64,000 nucleotides of DNA from Euclidia mi (Eukaryota; Arthropoda; Insecta; Lepidoptera; Erebidae). The position numbers and the translations under genes were made by a program. The stretch covers positions 69,649,688 through 69,713,687 of the forward strand of contig OX123196.2 in assembly GCA_944739405.2 (NCBI GenBank), given 5' to 3'. The notes beneath the pieces were generated by a model. It had not been told where the DNA came from. It saw only the letters and a list, made by a program, of their open reading frames with translations, and did not search any database. Within the stretch, counting starts at the first letter, position 1, and each line of letters starts with the position of its first letter. Below are positions 44,677 to 55,689 of the stretch, one piece after another.

Positions 44677-44944
44677 GGGCGGTTTCAGATTAGCGTATTT
44701 TTCTGCGCGTATACAGTCGTCATTACGCGCTTCACAAAACCGGACTCGCGTAAACGGGCACACTTCGGCGTGTTCGCTCGAAACGGTAGTGACATCTTGT
44801 CAGTGTCAACATGGATTCTGACGGCTCAGTGCGTCAACACTCGTACGAGTTGCACGTGTGCCAAAAGGCGCGCGTATACGCGCCTACATGCGCTTCCAAA
44901 AACGAGCTTATACGCGCGTGTAAAACGCTAATCTGAAACCGCCC
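44677..44944. mobile_element. PIF/Harbinger-like MITE, copy 1, with TTA duplication
   Basis: Ends GGGCGGTTTCAGATTAGCG and CGCTAATCTGAAACCGCCC are exact inverted repeats, flanked on both sides by TTA (44674-44676, 44945-44947), the three-base target of PIF/Harbinger. The inner arms (TTCTGCGCGTATAC, CTTATACGCGCGTG) are also self-complementary. Near 44810-44830 an ATGGATTCTGACGGC word could be a relic of a transposase start. 268 bp. Copy 2 lies reversed at 57965-58284. Confidence 0.8.
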
Positions 44945-45007
44945 TTAGGGACGCACAGACCAATAGTTTGTAAAACCGCTTGGTTGTGAGTCGTCCCTCG
45001 TACTAAT

Positions 45008-45575
45008 TTAAACACATAATGTGGTCAGAGCCACTTCCCGTCTAACCTCCAGTCTAGTATAGCCAACCATACCCAGAACAAATAAGGTAGGATACAGTAA
45101 TGGATATCCTGGGTAAACTCCATATTGCTTTAGATACAGGGACCCAATAAATTTGTTTTGGATACGTTCGACCACAAATTTATACTTACCTTCGTGGGGT
45201 GACCAGATCACGGAATTGTTCTTCAGGTGACTCCGCACAAGAGCCGCAAATAAAGCTTTTAGCGCTCCAATATTTGTAAATTGATTTGCCTGTCGAAACA
45301 CGAAGCCTGAATTACGGAACGCTATTTTACAAATATTAGTTAACTGAACCCCTAAGTCCTTTATCTCAGTGATGCGCTGCAACGGGACACCTTCCATGTT
45401 GTAATGGTGTTGATGTGCGTTACACGTTACACGTGGGCTGTAGGTAGCACGGAGCACTTGGCTACATTAAAATAAAGCTTGTTGTCTTGACTCCATTTTA
45501 CAACTCTGTCGATGTCCCCCTGCAGTAAGTTATGATGCGTGTTCTGTTCAACTATCCGGATGAGTTTTTAATCCA
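45008..45575 (-). pseudogene. Jockey-supergroup LINE reverse-transcriptase relic
   Basis: Minus-strand frame 45008-45457 plus decayed sequence above it. Upstream of the open part one reads LQGDIDRVVKWSQDNKLYFN followed by AKCSVL, the region just after the catalytic ADD motif. Then come LQRITEIKDLGVQL, LFAALVRSHLKNNSVIWSP, VERIQNKFIGSLYLKQYGVY and LLYPTLFVLGMVGY, the thumb and connection typical of these RTs. The catalytic core is missing or unreadable, and the C-terminal about 100 residues are absent, as the frame stops at 45008. Related in style to, but distinct from, the LINE at 50588. Confidence 0.75.
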
Positions 45576-46773
45576 GTCCACCTGCAAACCAACATCCACC
45601 GCCGGTACCAAATGCGTCATCAGATGCAGCTATCTCGTAGTTAGCAAGAAAAGAACAGGCAAACTTCAAAATAGTTCATAATAATTCTTAACAGATCTTT
45701 TTTTTATTAAAACCAGAGCCAGAGCTGTTCAAATTATTCCGGCATAACACCACAATAACAACAACACTACTTTAACGCCAGTTTGAAGAAGGCTTCAAGC
45801 AGGTATCATCACTTAGAACTAGTTGTTGTGTATGCAAAAATAGTATTGATGCTTTTAGGCCTCACTGGTTCTTTTAGTTTGACTTCGGTGAACGAAGATT
45901 GGACAATTATATTTTATATTTTATCAAAATTTTCCCACCGCTTTACCCGTAAAAGCGGAACAGATTCCTTTTTAAAAGTATAGGATGGTAAGATAAAACA
46001 ACTTACGTTCGTACGTTCTACGTAGCAGATTATAAGATTGGCCCCATATTGGAGTTCGTGTGTGTGCATGAGGACACTAATCCGGGACACGCGACAGACG
46101 TCACGACGTGACATGTCGTGTCAAGATGGCCGCCAACGCGTCATCAGTGACATCTAGTCACGTAGCTAAATGTTAAGGCGAATATTTGAAAGTTCAAAGG
46201 TTAATACTCGTATGGTTATTTATAGACAAATCCAATCTGGAGTGCAAGTCTGGTGCTGTTTCACAAACAGTGGGACAAGTATTATTTCTCCTGCGTCAAA
46301 AAAATTATAACAACTCATTCAGCTTTATTAATTAATGTATAATAATCGATTAACTTTAACTTACTTTACTTTGCAAGCGATAAAATTATTATTGTGATCA
46401 AGTCCTTTTATTCTTACACTGGGTGAGGGCTACTACGATATCCTACATTATGCGTGGCTCGACATGCACCTGGTTGTTTATCAAGGTGTAACGTGCCTTT
46501 TTATACACCAAAGTGTAAGGTGGCTTTATTTGACTTAAGAAGTGAAGACTTAGGTTATATATATCAACGGGAATTAAAGCGAACATGCATTATTAGTATT
46601 ATTATTTTAGTGAAATAGGTATTTACATACCTTATTTTGCTTGACGTTTCGAGACGGTTGCACGTCCCGTGTTCGCAAGCTGACTGGTGTAGCGATGTCA
46701 CGTCTCCGAGTGCGAGGTAGAAGATTCTTTTTCTACCCTATTATTAATACCCTACCCTACTATCAATTACCGT

Positions 46774-46775
<2 letters not shown>
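45576..46775. other. No gene recognised
   Basis: AT-rich with one CG-richer spot at 46085-46150. Around 46590-46670 a diverged 'GGTATTTACATACCTTATTTTGC...GACGTTTCGAGACGG' word loosely recalls the TAGCGGGTCT family. Confidence 0.35.

Positions 46776-46859
<84 letters not shown>
46776..46859. repeat. (AT)42 microsatellite
   Basis: An uninterrupted 84-bp alternating AT tract. It can extrude cruciforms and is prone to length change; the exact length in the assembly may be unreliable. Confidence 0.95.
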
Positions 46860-46861
<2 letters not shown>

Positions 46862-47059
46862 TTTAACATGCAACGCGAGTGTTTAAAAGTTTCTAAGACT
46901 TAGGTTTACTAAAGTTTTGTTTTTTACATTCACGTTCTTGTTTACTTCTTTCCATCTTCATCATCGTCCTAGCGTAAGCCCGGTTGCATCCTATTAGTTT
47001 GTCAGTTCAAAAAACCATGAGCGAAATATTTTGGCATTAATCTAAAACGAACTACATTT

Positions 47060-47149
47060 TTTATTTTTTATAGACTCACGCCTCTATCCCTGAAGGAGTG
47101 TTTCGCCATGTTATGAATTTTTCGATCCCAAGTAATAGAGGGCGAGCCT
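47060..47149 (-). mobile_element. SINE-A 3' fragment interrupted by GC-rich block
   Basis: Reversed end with GACTCACGCCTCTATCCCTG, AAGGAGTGTTTCGCC and CAAGTAATAGAGGGCGAGCC. It stops exactly where the run of C that opens the GC-rich block begins, in the middle of the family sequence. Confidence 0.6.
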
Positions 47150-47686
47150 CCCCCCCGTGGGATCTCCACCTTGTCGTGGTGGGGGGGCTCAGTAACCGTG
47201 GATTGGTCACCCGCGGTGAAGCTAAGAGGGATCCAGGAGGGGACGCTCCGCGTGGGCTTGGAGGGGCCTGCGCAGGATGCGTCCAACGGTGCGGGTGCGG
47301 GGGACAGTTCTGTCTGTCCCTCGCAGTCGGGTGCGGTCGCGGGAGGAGAGGCGTGTCGGTGTTGCGTTGCCGCGCGCCCTATCTCCTGCGACCAAATGGG
47401 GGCGCACCATTCGATGCGTCGCGGTGGGGCCGCAGAGGAAGAGGAGATGCGGTGTTGCGTTGCCGTCCTCCCTATCCTCTGCGGCCGCTGGGCGTTTTGG
47501 CGGCGGAGTCCAACACCTTAATCCGTCGCCAAAGGTGTTTTGTTCGGGGCCCGCCTGACCATCTGGCGGGCCAATACCCGTCGGAGGGTGGCGACGACTG
47601 CTTTGGTGATGCCCCACCCTCCAACACACGGGTACATGGCGGAAGTCGAGGTGGTTTTTAGTGGAAACACCACATACTCCGGCTCT
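47150..47686 (+). mobile_element. GC-rich structured block, possible 5' UTR of an R1/R2-type LINE
   Basis: About 535 bp of GC-rich sequence in an AT-rich setting. It opens CCCCCCCGTGGGATCTCCAC and contains a CCACC/GGTGG hairpin, then GGGACAG/CTGTCCC (47301-47320), two related hairpins (47336-47392 and 47429-47485), GGCCCGCC/GGCGGGCC (47548-47572) and GGAGGGTGG/CCACCCTCC (47583-47622). Several overlapping frames are open merely because stop codons are rare in GC-rich DNA; none has a domain. The opening words resemble what I remember of 5' UTRs of lepidopteran R1-clade LINEs, which are GC-rich and structured, but no ORF follows. Strand is a guess from that resemblance. Confidence 0.45.
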
Positions 47687-48920
47687 TATTACTATTTATA
47701 TACTTTGTTAGTCTGACCACCGTAACAATAGATTGTATTATCGCATGACCGTTCGTCGAACAGTTCAGTCCCTATGTCATTCATCGCTCAGTAATTTTCA
47801 AAGTCGAGTAGCTGAGTGTATCAATATTTCCATACTATAATTTCCATAATATTCTTTATTTAAGTCTAATAACTTAGCATCCTTGGATTAATTTCATTTG
47901 AAATAAACAAAACACGTTTATAATAAGTTCATCATTTCGAAAAAACGCGAATGGCTTTTCGATATGAATTACTAATGAGCTATGGATTCGAACTCGAAAG
48001 CCTCTTGCGTACCACCCCATTAGTCTTTTCATAAGCATTTTGCTGCTATTTGATAGACGTCCCAAATAGGACCCCATTTTGTCTTGTAACGCGGATATCG
48101 GCTCAATAAATTGGGTCTAAGTAAGGCAATCCTTTTGGGTCAAAGGTGCAAATATCGCCTTTCATCGATAAATTGGGAATTCGAGGCTCCGGTTTGATTC
48201 TATGTTAACGAAAATTATATGTCCTTTGAATTTAATATATTATTTTGCTATATCCTACTGATTTATATACCAACTCTGCTAAGTTCTAGATGATTAAAAT
48301 CGTTGTAGGCTTCAAAGTGATTTACTTTTTGAAGATTACATTTATTGTGGGTTCCAAGACAGTTTACCTTTCTCCTGAACTTCAAGAGTATCAAAATTCG
48401 TTATCTGAAACTGTCTACACAGGTGATAAAGAAGTAGGAAGGCAGGTGGTAGATAGGTACTACATAGTTGTAAAACGTCATAATGAACCGAGCTAAGTGA
48501 TAAATCTGATTCAAAATTAAGCACAAAGCTCCATAATGCAGACGGAGAACGCCAAATTGATGATTACCATTTTTCCTTGAAATGGTGAAACATATCATGC
48601 ACAATATCGCATCTTCACAAAATAATTAAACAACTAACATTTGACGAGACTCCGATTCTACTAACAATCTCTCTCTAACAATTTATTATTAGGTTCTACC
48701 TAATTGTTCTCATCCAGCTATACAAAGGCTTTGTTGTCCTATTACAAACACATCTGAACAAAACAGTGCCTATTGTAGGTATAAACTATTAACTAAGCCC
48801 AACTATTGTCTAGAAACAAGACCCAGATAAACACTAAACTAAGGGTTTATCAGGGACTCGGCCTTTAGAAGATCTACCTCATTCAGTTGCCCCATTGACC
48901 GCTTTTAGATGAATTATGCT
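47687..48920. other. No gene recognised
   Basis: AT-rich. Opposite-strand frames of 60-68 codons near 48290-48600 show no domain. At 47965-48065 a minus-strand tRNA-like word (GAGTTCGAATCCATAGCTC) could be a worn SINE head. Confidence 0.35.
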
Positions 48921-49065
48921 ATTTTTTTATATAGTCACGGCTGTTTCTCCAATGGGGTAGGCAGGGGTCTAATATTATACCCATATTACATATTCCGTCT
49001 TATGAATTTTAGGTCTTACGTAATAGGGGGCAAGCCTATTGCCGTTGCTACTGAGAATTGGAAAA
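48921..49065 (-). mobile_element. SINE-A 3' part, decayed
   Basis: Reversed: TATAGTCACGGCTGTTTCTC, GGGGTAGGCAGGGGTCTAAT, TTAGGTCTTACGTAATAGGG, CAAGCCTATTGCCG and CTACTGAGAATT. The longer repeat with CTACGATACCCAAGGAAG follows at 49185-49262. The 136-codon frame over it is not a gene. Confidence 0.6.
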
Positions 49066-49299
49066 CTCAGGAACACTTTAACTATGCTATTTTAAGCAAA
49101 TTCTGCCCACTTTACATCAAACAGCATTTTGCAGTCCACTTCTGGAAGATCTCTCCTAATTTGCGTCACAATAGCAGTATTTCCTTCGTCGCCTCCTACG
49201 ATACCCAAGGAAGAAAATGGGGCAGTGACACTTGTCTTCTACGGAAGGACACACAACGGCACGCTATATGCAACTATTTAATTCAAATAAATTGTAAGA

Positions 49300-49617
49300 G
49301 CACAAGCAGCGATAGCTGAGTGGAGAGACCGACAGACTGCTACGCAGAGGGTCTCGGGTTCGAATCCACTGCACGCACCAATGACTTTTCGGAGTTAAGT
49401 GCGTATTTAATTGTTAATTATCGCTTGCTAATCGGTGAAGGAAAACATCGTGAGGAAACCTGCATGTCTGAAAGTTCTCCATAACGTTCGCGAAAGACAT
49501 GTGAAGTCTGCCAACCCGCACTTGGCCAGCGTGGTGGACTATGGCCTTACCCTTGTCATAGTGAGAAGAGGCCTATGCCCAGCAGTGGGACGGTATAAAG
49601 GGCTGATGATGATGATG
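49300..49617 (+). mobile_element. SINE-C full-length copy with 11-bp target duplication
   Basis: AAATTGTAAGA occurs at 49289-49299 and 49618-49628. The element has head GCAGCGATAGCTGAGTGGAG, B box GGTTCGAATCCACTG, CCAATGACTTTTCGGAGTTA, TTAATTATCGCTTGC, AACATCGTGAGGAAACCTGC, GTTCTCCATAACG, TGCCAACCCGCACTTGGCC, GGACTATGGCCTTACCC, CAGCAGTGGGACGGTATAAA and a (TGA)n end. It is the reference type-1 copy. The (TGATGA)n tail resembles the tails of the RTE copies here, so RTE may have mobilised it. Confidence 0.85.
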
Positions 49618-49628
49618 AAATTGTAAGA

Positions 49629-50587
49629 TACTGACTTGTGAAATCTTTAATAATTATGATACTTATATCGTTGTCTAGTGCACGGTCGGCGTAGTGTTTT
49701 CAGCAGCCGTCTCACTGCTTGATACTGCGCCGAGAATTGTGGGTTCAATCCCCACACGAGACAACATTTTGTGTGATGTTGTTTTGAGTTTAACTGTACA
49801 AAAAAAGGTCCTGGCAACACTGGGCAAGTAAACAAGTTAAGAGAGATTAGTGTCAGTTATTTATCTTGCAAAAATATAAAACACGTGAAATAATTACTAA
49901 AAAGTTTGAGAACATTGATAACATAACATACAAACAAAGTGGAGAAAAGTGTGGAACAATACCTTATTGGAAATGTGAGTTATTTACATCTAAGATTCTT
50001 TGCTACACGATTCTTTCCACTTTCAAAAAAGCACTCGCACATCGATAATCAGCTGTATATCAGCTGTTTTTGAATATTATTCGTAAACACACATAGACAC
50101 AACGGACAAGAACATAAACAACTGATTTTGACAGATCGAATGAGACTCCTTGACGCTGAATGAATGTAACAGACTTTTGCTACTTGACAGTTGACAATTG
50201 AAATACTATATAATATACTTGAATGACATTCTCAACGAAATACTGACATGAAGATTTAATCGATAAGATATTCGCACCATAATCGACTCACTGTGACATT
50301 AATTTTAAATGTTCCTGTGGATGACATTCTCGCTCAAATGACAAATATATACAACACTATTAATAAGGTTGACCATTTGATACTTTTTAGTGAATGCTAA
50401 TGTGGCGTAGCGGTGTATGCAGGTACTGGCGTTGAACGAATCCTACCCATATGAATTTCCGCTTTTTGAATTGAAGTACATGTTATACCTTGAAATTGGT
50501 GTAAGATCAATCGAGTAAGAACAATAGCAGTAATTAATAGCAATATAAAATTTCTAATCAATTATTTAAACAATAAAGTATTACAAA
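49629..50587. other. SINE-D-like head and 5' flank of the large LINE
   Basis: At 49680-49775 a tRNA-like head (TTGTGGGTTCAATCCCCACA) suggests a further SINE copy. Sequence from about 50200 is AT-rich and may include the 5' UTR of the LINE whose ORF1 starts at 50588; its true 5' end cannot be fixed from one copy. Confidence 0.4.
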
Positions 50588-51562
50588 ATGAGTTTCTTTG
50601 AAAATATTACTTTTCGTCGAAAGAAGACAACAAGTCTTAGTGAAGATGAAACCGCATCCGTTCAAGAAATACATGACACTGCTTCTAGCTTTCCAGGAGT
50701 GTCTGATGATGAGGATAATGAGCTCGTTCAGATAAAGGAGCAAGTAAAGAACCTTACGATGCAACTACAGAGCTCTCATGTGGAGATAGAAAACTTAACT
50801 TTAGATAACACCAAACTCAAGAAATTAAATGACGAGTTATCAAAGAAAAATGAACTGCTAGAGAAAGTATCTACTAGTCCAGTGAAATTTAAACGTTCGA
50901 ATAACAAACAGCACAAAAGAGCGCAACAATCATGCAATAAGCAAACTCAAACAGATATTTTGTGTACAGAGTCATCAGTTTCCGAGACACCATATGAACA
51001 GAGTAAAAGTAGGGAGGAAATACCAAAAAACTCCATTAGAAAAAGCAAAATATGTATTTTGAGCACAAATAACAAGAACGAAATTCTTAGTATTGCAAGA
51101 AATACACTGATGGGAGCGGATATATGTCACTACATTGTATCTCGCGGCAATACGCAGCTGCTACTACAAGGACTTCAAGAAAAACTGCAGGGGTTTTCAA
51201 TGGAGGACTATTGCATAATATTACTGGGCAAAGAAGATTTTAAAGTGACAAACATTTACTTAGACATTATTGTACATATGAGAGAGGTATTACTAAAAAT
51301 TAAACATACGAATATAATTATATGTACCCCAACATATAAGTGTTCAAGCTATACCAATTTATACAACTCCAGAGTGGAAACATTTAATAATTTGCTTTAC
51401 TTGGATTTATTAATTCATAAACATGCTTATGTGGTGGATAGCAATAGAAATCTATGTTATGACTATACTATGTTTAACAAACGCAATGGCGCGTTAAATA
51501 ATTATGGAATGCAAATGATTTTTAATGACATATATGACAATTATTTACATACAAAATTATAA
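50588..51562 (+). CDS. LINE ORF1, coiled coil plus esterase-like domain, 324 aa
   Basis: An uninterrupted frame and the first ORF of the non-LTR element. Residues about 45-95 are a Leu/Lys/Glu heptad-rich coiled coil (VKNLTMQLQ, IENLTLDNTKLKKLNDELS), as in many LINE ORF1 proteins that trimerise on RNA. A Lys-rich linker (KFKRSNNKQHKRAQ) and a polar stretch follow. From about residue 150 there is an alternating beta/alpha pattern, KICILSTNNKN, YCIILLGKEDF, NIIICTPTY and a C-terminal N-x-Y-G-M-Q-M-I-F helix. That order resembles the SGNH-esterase domain of CR1-type ORF1 proteins, but the catalytic Ser and His are not evident. No CCHC zinc knuckles are present. It lies 56 bp before ORF2. Start chosen as the first ATG after an AT-rich leader. 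Being intact while ORF2 is broken is unusual. Clade and esterase calls are inference. Confidence 0.8.
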   Translation: MSFFENITFRRKKTTSLSEDETASVQEIHDTASSFPGVSDDEDNELVQIKEQVKNLTMQLQSSHVEIENLTLDNTKLKKLNDELSKKNELLEKVSTSPVKFKRSNNKQHKRAQQSCNKQTQTDILCTESSVSETPYEQSKSREEIPKNSIRKSKICILSTNNKNEILSIARNTLMGADICHYIVSRGNTQLLLQGLQEKLQGFSMEDYCIILLGKEDFKVTNIYLDIIVHMREVLLKIKHTNIIICTPTYKCSSYTNLYNSRVETFNNLLYLDLLIHKHAYVVDSNRNLCYDYTMFNKRNGALNNYGMQMIFNDIYDNYLHTKL

Positions 51563-51618
51563 TTATACAATTATCAATGACATTCACACAAATAATGGTA
51601 CAATAACATATAGCAATA

Positions 51619-54600
51619 ATGATAATTATGGAAGTTGTGATGATCTTTTTCGTTAATAAGGTTCTATATATTCTACATCAGAATATTGCGGGTTTATTAT
51701 CTAAATCCGCTACTCTTTCAGTTTGTCTTGCTGAACTATTTTCTAAAAATAAAGCTGTTGACGTGATATGTGTAACTGAGCAATTTATTATGTCAGGTTA
51801 CGAGTCCCAGTTCAATATACCTAATTATTATCTAGGTGCATGCTACAGCAGGACAAACAGTAAAAGAGGGGGAGCCTGTATTTTAATTAAAACTGGTATC
51901 GAATGTAGAGAAATAACAGAGGTTGCTGCTCTTTCTTACATGGGAATTTTTGAGTGTTGTGCAATAGAACTTCCCAGTTATAAAATAGCAATTATATGCG
52001 TGTATAGAACCCCAAAAGCGGATAAGTTAGATATATTTTTCCAAAGATTAGAACAGGTGCTATCCACAGTTTATAAGGAAAAATATACAAACATACTTAT
52101 GGCTGGTGATTTTAATATTAATATAATGAAAAATAGTCATACGTCTCTAGAATTTAAATGCTTGCTTTCACACTTTAATTTAAAACTAGCTGTAGATAAA
52201 CCAACACGAATAAAAAATCAAACGTGTATTGATAATATAGCTCATAATTTTATCAGGCCTTGTAGAACTGAAATAATAGAATTCGCCATCTCAGATCACA
52301 CTGCACAGTTGCTAGAATTGCCGGTGAGGAACAAGTGTATAGTTAAATATTGGCGTAAAAAAGTAAGGGATTATTCTAAAGAAAATATCATAAAATTCAA
52401 GGATTGCATAGCGAATTTAACTTTTTCTGAGATGTATGACATAGAAGACCCAAATATAGTTTATGATCTTTTCATTAATCAATTTAAACTTTTCTATGGT
52501 CTTTGCTTTCCCTTTAGAATCATTACTATTAACAGCACTAAAAGGCCAAAGTGGATTTCTCGAGGTATCAGGATCTGTAGCATAAAGAAAAGAAAGTTAT
52601 TATGGATGTATAGACGTAAAAGCACGTAGGTCAATCTCTCTGATTACACTAATTATGCAAAACTATTTAAAAAAATAATAAATTTGTCAAAACGCTCACA
52701 AAACTGCTTCAGAATCAAAACATCAGATAATAAAAGTAAAACTACATGGCAGATAATTAATAGCAATAAGCCCAATATTCCCAAAAACGACATACAAAAA
52801 ATACAAATTGACAGTAAAATCATTACCAGACCCTTGACAATAGCAAATGCTTTTAATGATTATTTTATAGACAAAATTGTGCCAATTCAAAATTATAATA
52901 ATAATGTCACATCGCTAATAAAAAGAAATACACACTCGATGTTTATGTCTCCGTGTTTACCGAATGACATTTATAATATAATAAACGGTCTTAAAAATTC
53001 CAACAGTGTAGGTCAAGATGGAATAGCTACAAAAATAATTAAATCTGTTGGTCATTTAATATGTCAACACTTGTCATACCTCTTAAATTTATGTATAGTG
53101 CATGGTATATTTCCAAAGAGCTTAAAATTTCAATCATAAAACCTCTGCATAAAAGAGACAGTAAAGAAGAAATACAAAATTATCGACCGATAGCCTTGAC
53201 ATCCATATTATCGAAAATTTTCGAGAAATGCGTTTATAGACAGGTTAACTCATATTTAGAAAAAAAATAATATACTTTGTCAAGAACAGAAAGGATTTAG
53301 GAAAAATATGACTATTAATATGGCTATCTATGACTTTCTTCGGAATATAATGATAAATATTGACAAAAGGACACCAGTATGTGCAGTTTATTGTGACATG
53401 ACCCAATCTTTTGACTACGTTGACTTTACTATATTAAAAAAATTGGGCAAATGCGAGTCGGACTCGCGCACAAAGGGTTCCGTACCATCATCTATAAAAG
53501 AAAATCACGTTCGTTGTATGTATACTTAAATACTTTATAAGTTTCTACCTGTTTATTAAGATCGAGTAACAAATTGCTTAAAAATTACGTTTGTTGTATG
53601 GGAGCCCCCCTTTATTATTTACTTTTTTTAATTTAATTATTTATTTTGAAAGATAATATACAACTACATATTCTGTAAAAATTTTAAGCGTCTACCTGTT
53701 ACAGTTAGTAATTTTGAGCAAAAAATACGAAAAAAAACACGTTTTTTGTATGGGACCCCCCCCTTAATATTTTAATTTTTTTTATTTTTAGTATTTGTTG
53801 TTGTAGCGGCAACCGAAATAGATAATTTGTGAAAATTTCAGCTTTCTAGCTATCATGGTTTATGAGATACAGCCTGGTGACAGACAGACAGACAGACAGC
53901 GGAGGCTTAGTAATAGGGTTCCGTTTTTTACCTTTTAGGTACGGAACCATAAAAATGAAGAAACATATATCTAGTGAACGTCAAGTTAGGTTTGGAGTCC
54001 CACAAGGAAGCGTACTGGGCCCATTATTATTTATCCTTTATATAAACGACCTTCCCTTTTCAATAACACAGCCAATGACCCTTTTTGCTGACGACAGCAC
54101 GCTGACTAGATCATGTAAAATCCCTGACACTTATCAAAATGACATTAATAATTGTATCTCTTCGTCTATCGCATGGCTTATAAATAATAATTTGAAAATC
54201 AATATAGTAAAGACAAACAATATGCATTTTAACCAACGTATAGACTCGCCATCGCAAATTAAAGTTAGTTATAATGATCAATGCATAAAATAAGTAGACA
54301 GTGCGAAATTTCTTGGAATTGTAAAGGACAAAAAGATAAACTGGAAGGCTCACATTGAGTATATTAGTACAAGAATTAGTTCCTCATCTTATGCATTATA
54401 TAAACTCTCCCCTACAGTGAATGTTGAGACACTGCTCATAGCGTACCATGGTTTGGTGACACCGATCATAAGATCTGGAATAATCTTTTGGGGAAATTCC
54501 ACCGACAAAGATATAATTATTAAGTTACAAAAACGTTGTATTCGTGCTATGTTTGGTCTAAAATTTGTAGAAAGTTGCAAGCCACTTTTCACTAAGCATA

Positions 54601-54914
54601 AAATTTTAACGTTTACATGTTTCTATATTTTGGAAGTATGCATGTTTGTCAAATCGAACCCAACATTGTTTCCACGTCTATCTGATGTAGTTACACGCAA
54701 CAGACGTGATAATTATAGACTTTGCATGTATAAGGCTAGAACTGCTCTAATGGGAAATAATTTTTTCTGTATGGCGCCGAAAATTTTTAATAAAGTTCCC
54801 AATCATTACAAGGACTACAATATAGGTATATTTAAATCTAAGATTAAGAAGATGCTATTAGAAAATGCTTATTATAATATATATGAATTTTTGAATGATA
54901 CTAATCTTGTATAA
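51619..54914 (+). pseudogene. LINE ORF2, endonuclease plus reverse transcriptase, broken
   Basis: The APE-type endonuclease (51661-52300) is complete: HQNIAGL, VTEQFI, GGACILIK, VYRTP, MAGDFNI, CIDNIAH and AISDHTA. A stop at 52627-52629 interrupts the linker. RT then has DGIATKIIKS, a frameshift near 53117-53122, NYRPIALTS with SKIFEK, a second frameshift in the A-tract at 53262-53270, QKGFRK, motif A YCDMTQSFDYVD, then the foreign insert 53445-53954. Beyond it are FGVPQGSVLGP (motif B), FADDST (motif C, catalytic Asp pair), a stop at 54291-54293 and a long C-terminus ending FLNDTNLV. The class is Jockey supergroup (CR1/L2/Daphne/Kiri-like). A related 3' end is at 63671-64000. Confidence 0.85.
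53445..53954 (+). mobile_element. Foreign repeat inserted in the RT domain
   Basis: Starts near GGGCAAATGCGAGTCGGACT, continues CGCGCACAAAGGGTTCCGTA, twice shows TTGTATGGGA, then TTGTTGTAGCGGCAACCG, GAGATACAGCCTGGTGACAG, (ACAG)n, and ends GGGTTCCGTTTTTTACC and GTACGGAACCATAAAAA. This is a very common lepidopteran dispersed repeat; the ends share GGGTTCCGT/ACGGAACC as inverted words. No target duplication is visible and about 30 RT codons between motifs A and B are missing, so insertion came with loss of host-element sequence. Confidence 0.75.
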
Positions 54915-55150
54915 ATGACATGAATATTTAACAACTGTTTTCTATTTTATTACATAATTTATATATATTTTTAATAATCCTGAATATTTTGACTAATTAT
55001 TTTCGACATTGTATAAGAATTTATTAAATTAAGCATGTAATTTGTACGCCGGTTACGGCAGAACATGTTGATACTTTAAGACTGATATACCATCCATTTT
55101 TGTAAACACACATGTTTTGACAAATAAACGTTACCTTATCTTATCTTATC
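54915..55150 (+). repeat. LINE 3' UTR and (TTATC)n tail
   Basis: After the ORF2 stop a short UTR with GTACGCCGGTTACGGCAGAA, CATGTTGA and CAAATAAACGTTACC leads to three and a half units of TTATC at 55136-55150. The copy at 63315-63670 (reversed) has the same order: CATGTTCTGTCTGG, CATGTGTAC and a (GATAA)n tract. A simple-repeat tail rather than poly-A fits CR1/L2-type elements. Confidence 0.75.
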
Positions 55151-55689
55151 TATATTGTGTCCGTTTGTAAAGAGCCCGCGACACCAGATATGACGAGTGC
55201 TGGAGCTGCCTTTAAAAATTGGCAATCGTAAATTCTTTACTGCACAGCGACCCGCGCTTCAATCTAACTAATTATATAGCTTAACGCAAGCTTTTTATGA
55301 AGTAATAATTTAATCAACATAAAACTACATTAGCGCAAATGTTACCAACAATGAAGCAAAAAGATTCTACCGAAAACTAATTATTTTTGGTCAACCTAAA
55401 AATATTCGTTAGCGATACGTTTGGGTTTGCAATTAGTGATGCGTATCACTGTCCGGGATCCCCCCTCCCGTGCCCGGGACACCGGGATCCGGTACGTAAA
55501 ACGTGATTAGGAAGGATTGCCTTTATCTTGTTATTTTACTGAAATAAGAATCGGCATTATGCGTCTTATGAATGGGATATGGGATGATAAAATTGTATTA
55601 AGCCGTTTGGGTGTCGAGTATGATTTGTTGTTTCAAACAATATTCAGTTAATGAAAGTTTTAGCTTGATTGTATTTTTTAAATACAACC
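55151..55689. other. No gene; short GC-rich palindromic word
   Basis: At 55453-55492 GTCCGGGATCCC and GGGACACCGGGATCCGG form overlapping inverted words in AT-rich DNA. Otherwise unassigned. Confidence 0.35.

Noticed and set aside
46641..46886. 81-codon frame with a long Ile-Tyr repeat
   Set aside because: Translation of the (AT)42 microsatellite, not a protein.
47098..47661. 187-codon plus-strand frame and several overlapping frames on both strands
   Set aside because: All lie in the GC-rich block where stops are rare; the first part is a SINE-A fragment and no frame shows a domain or biased codon use.
48909..49319. 136-codon plus-strand frame
   Set aside because: It runs antisense through a decayed SINE-A and its downstream repeat, so it is a by-product of repeat sequence.
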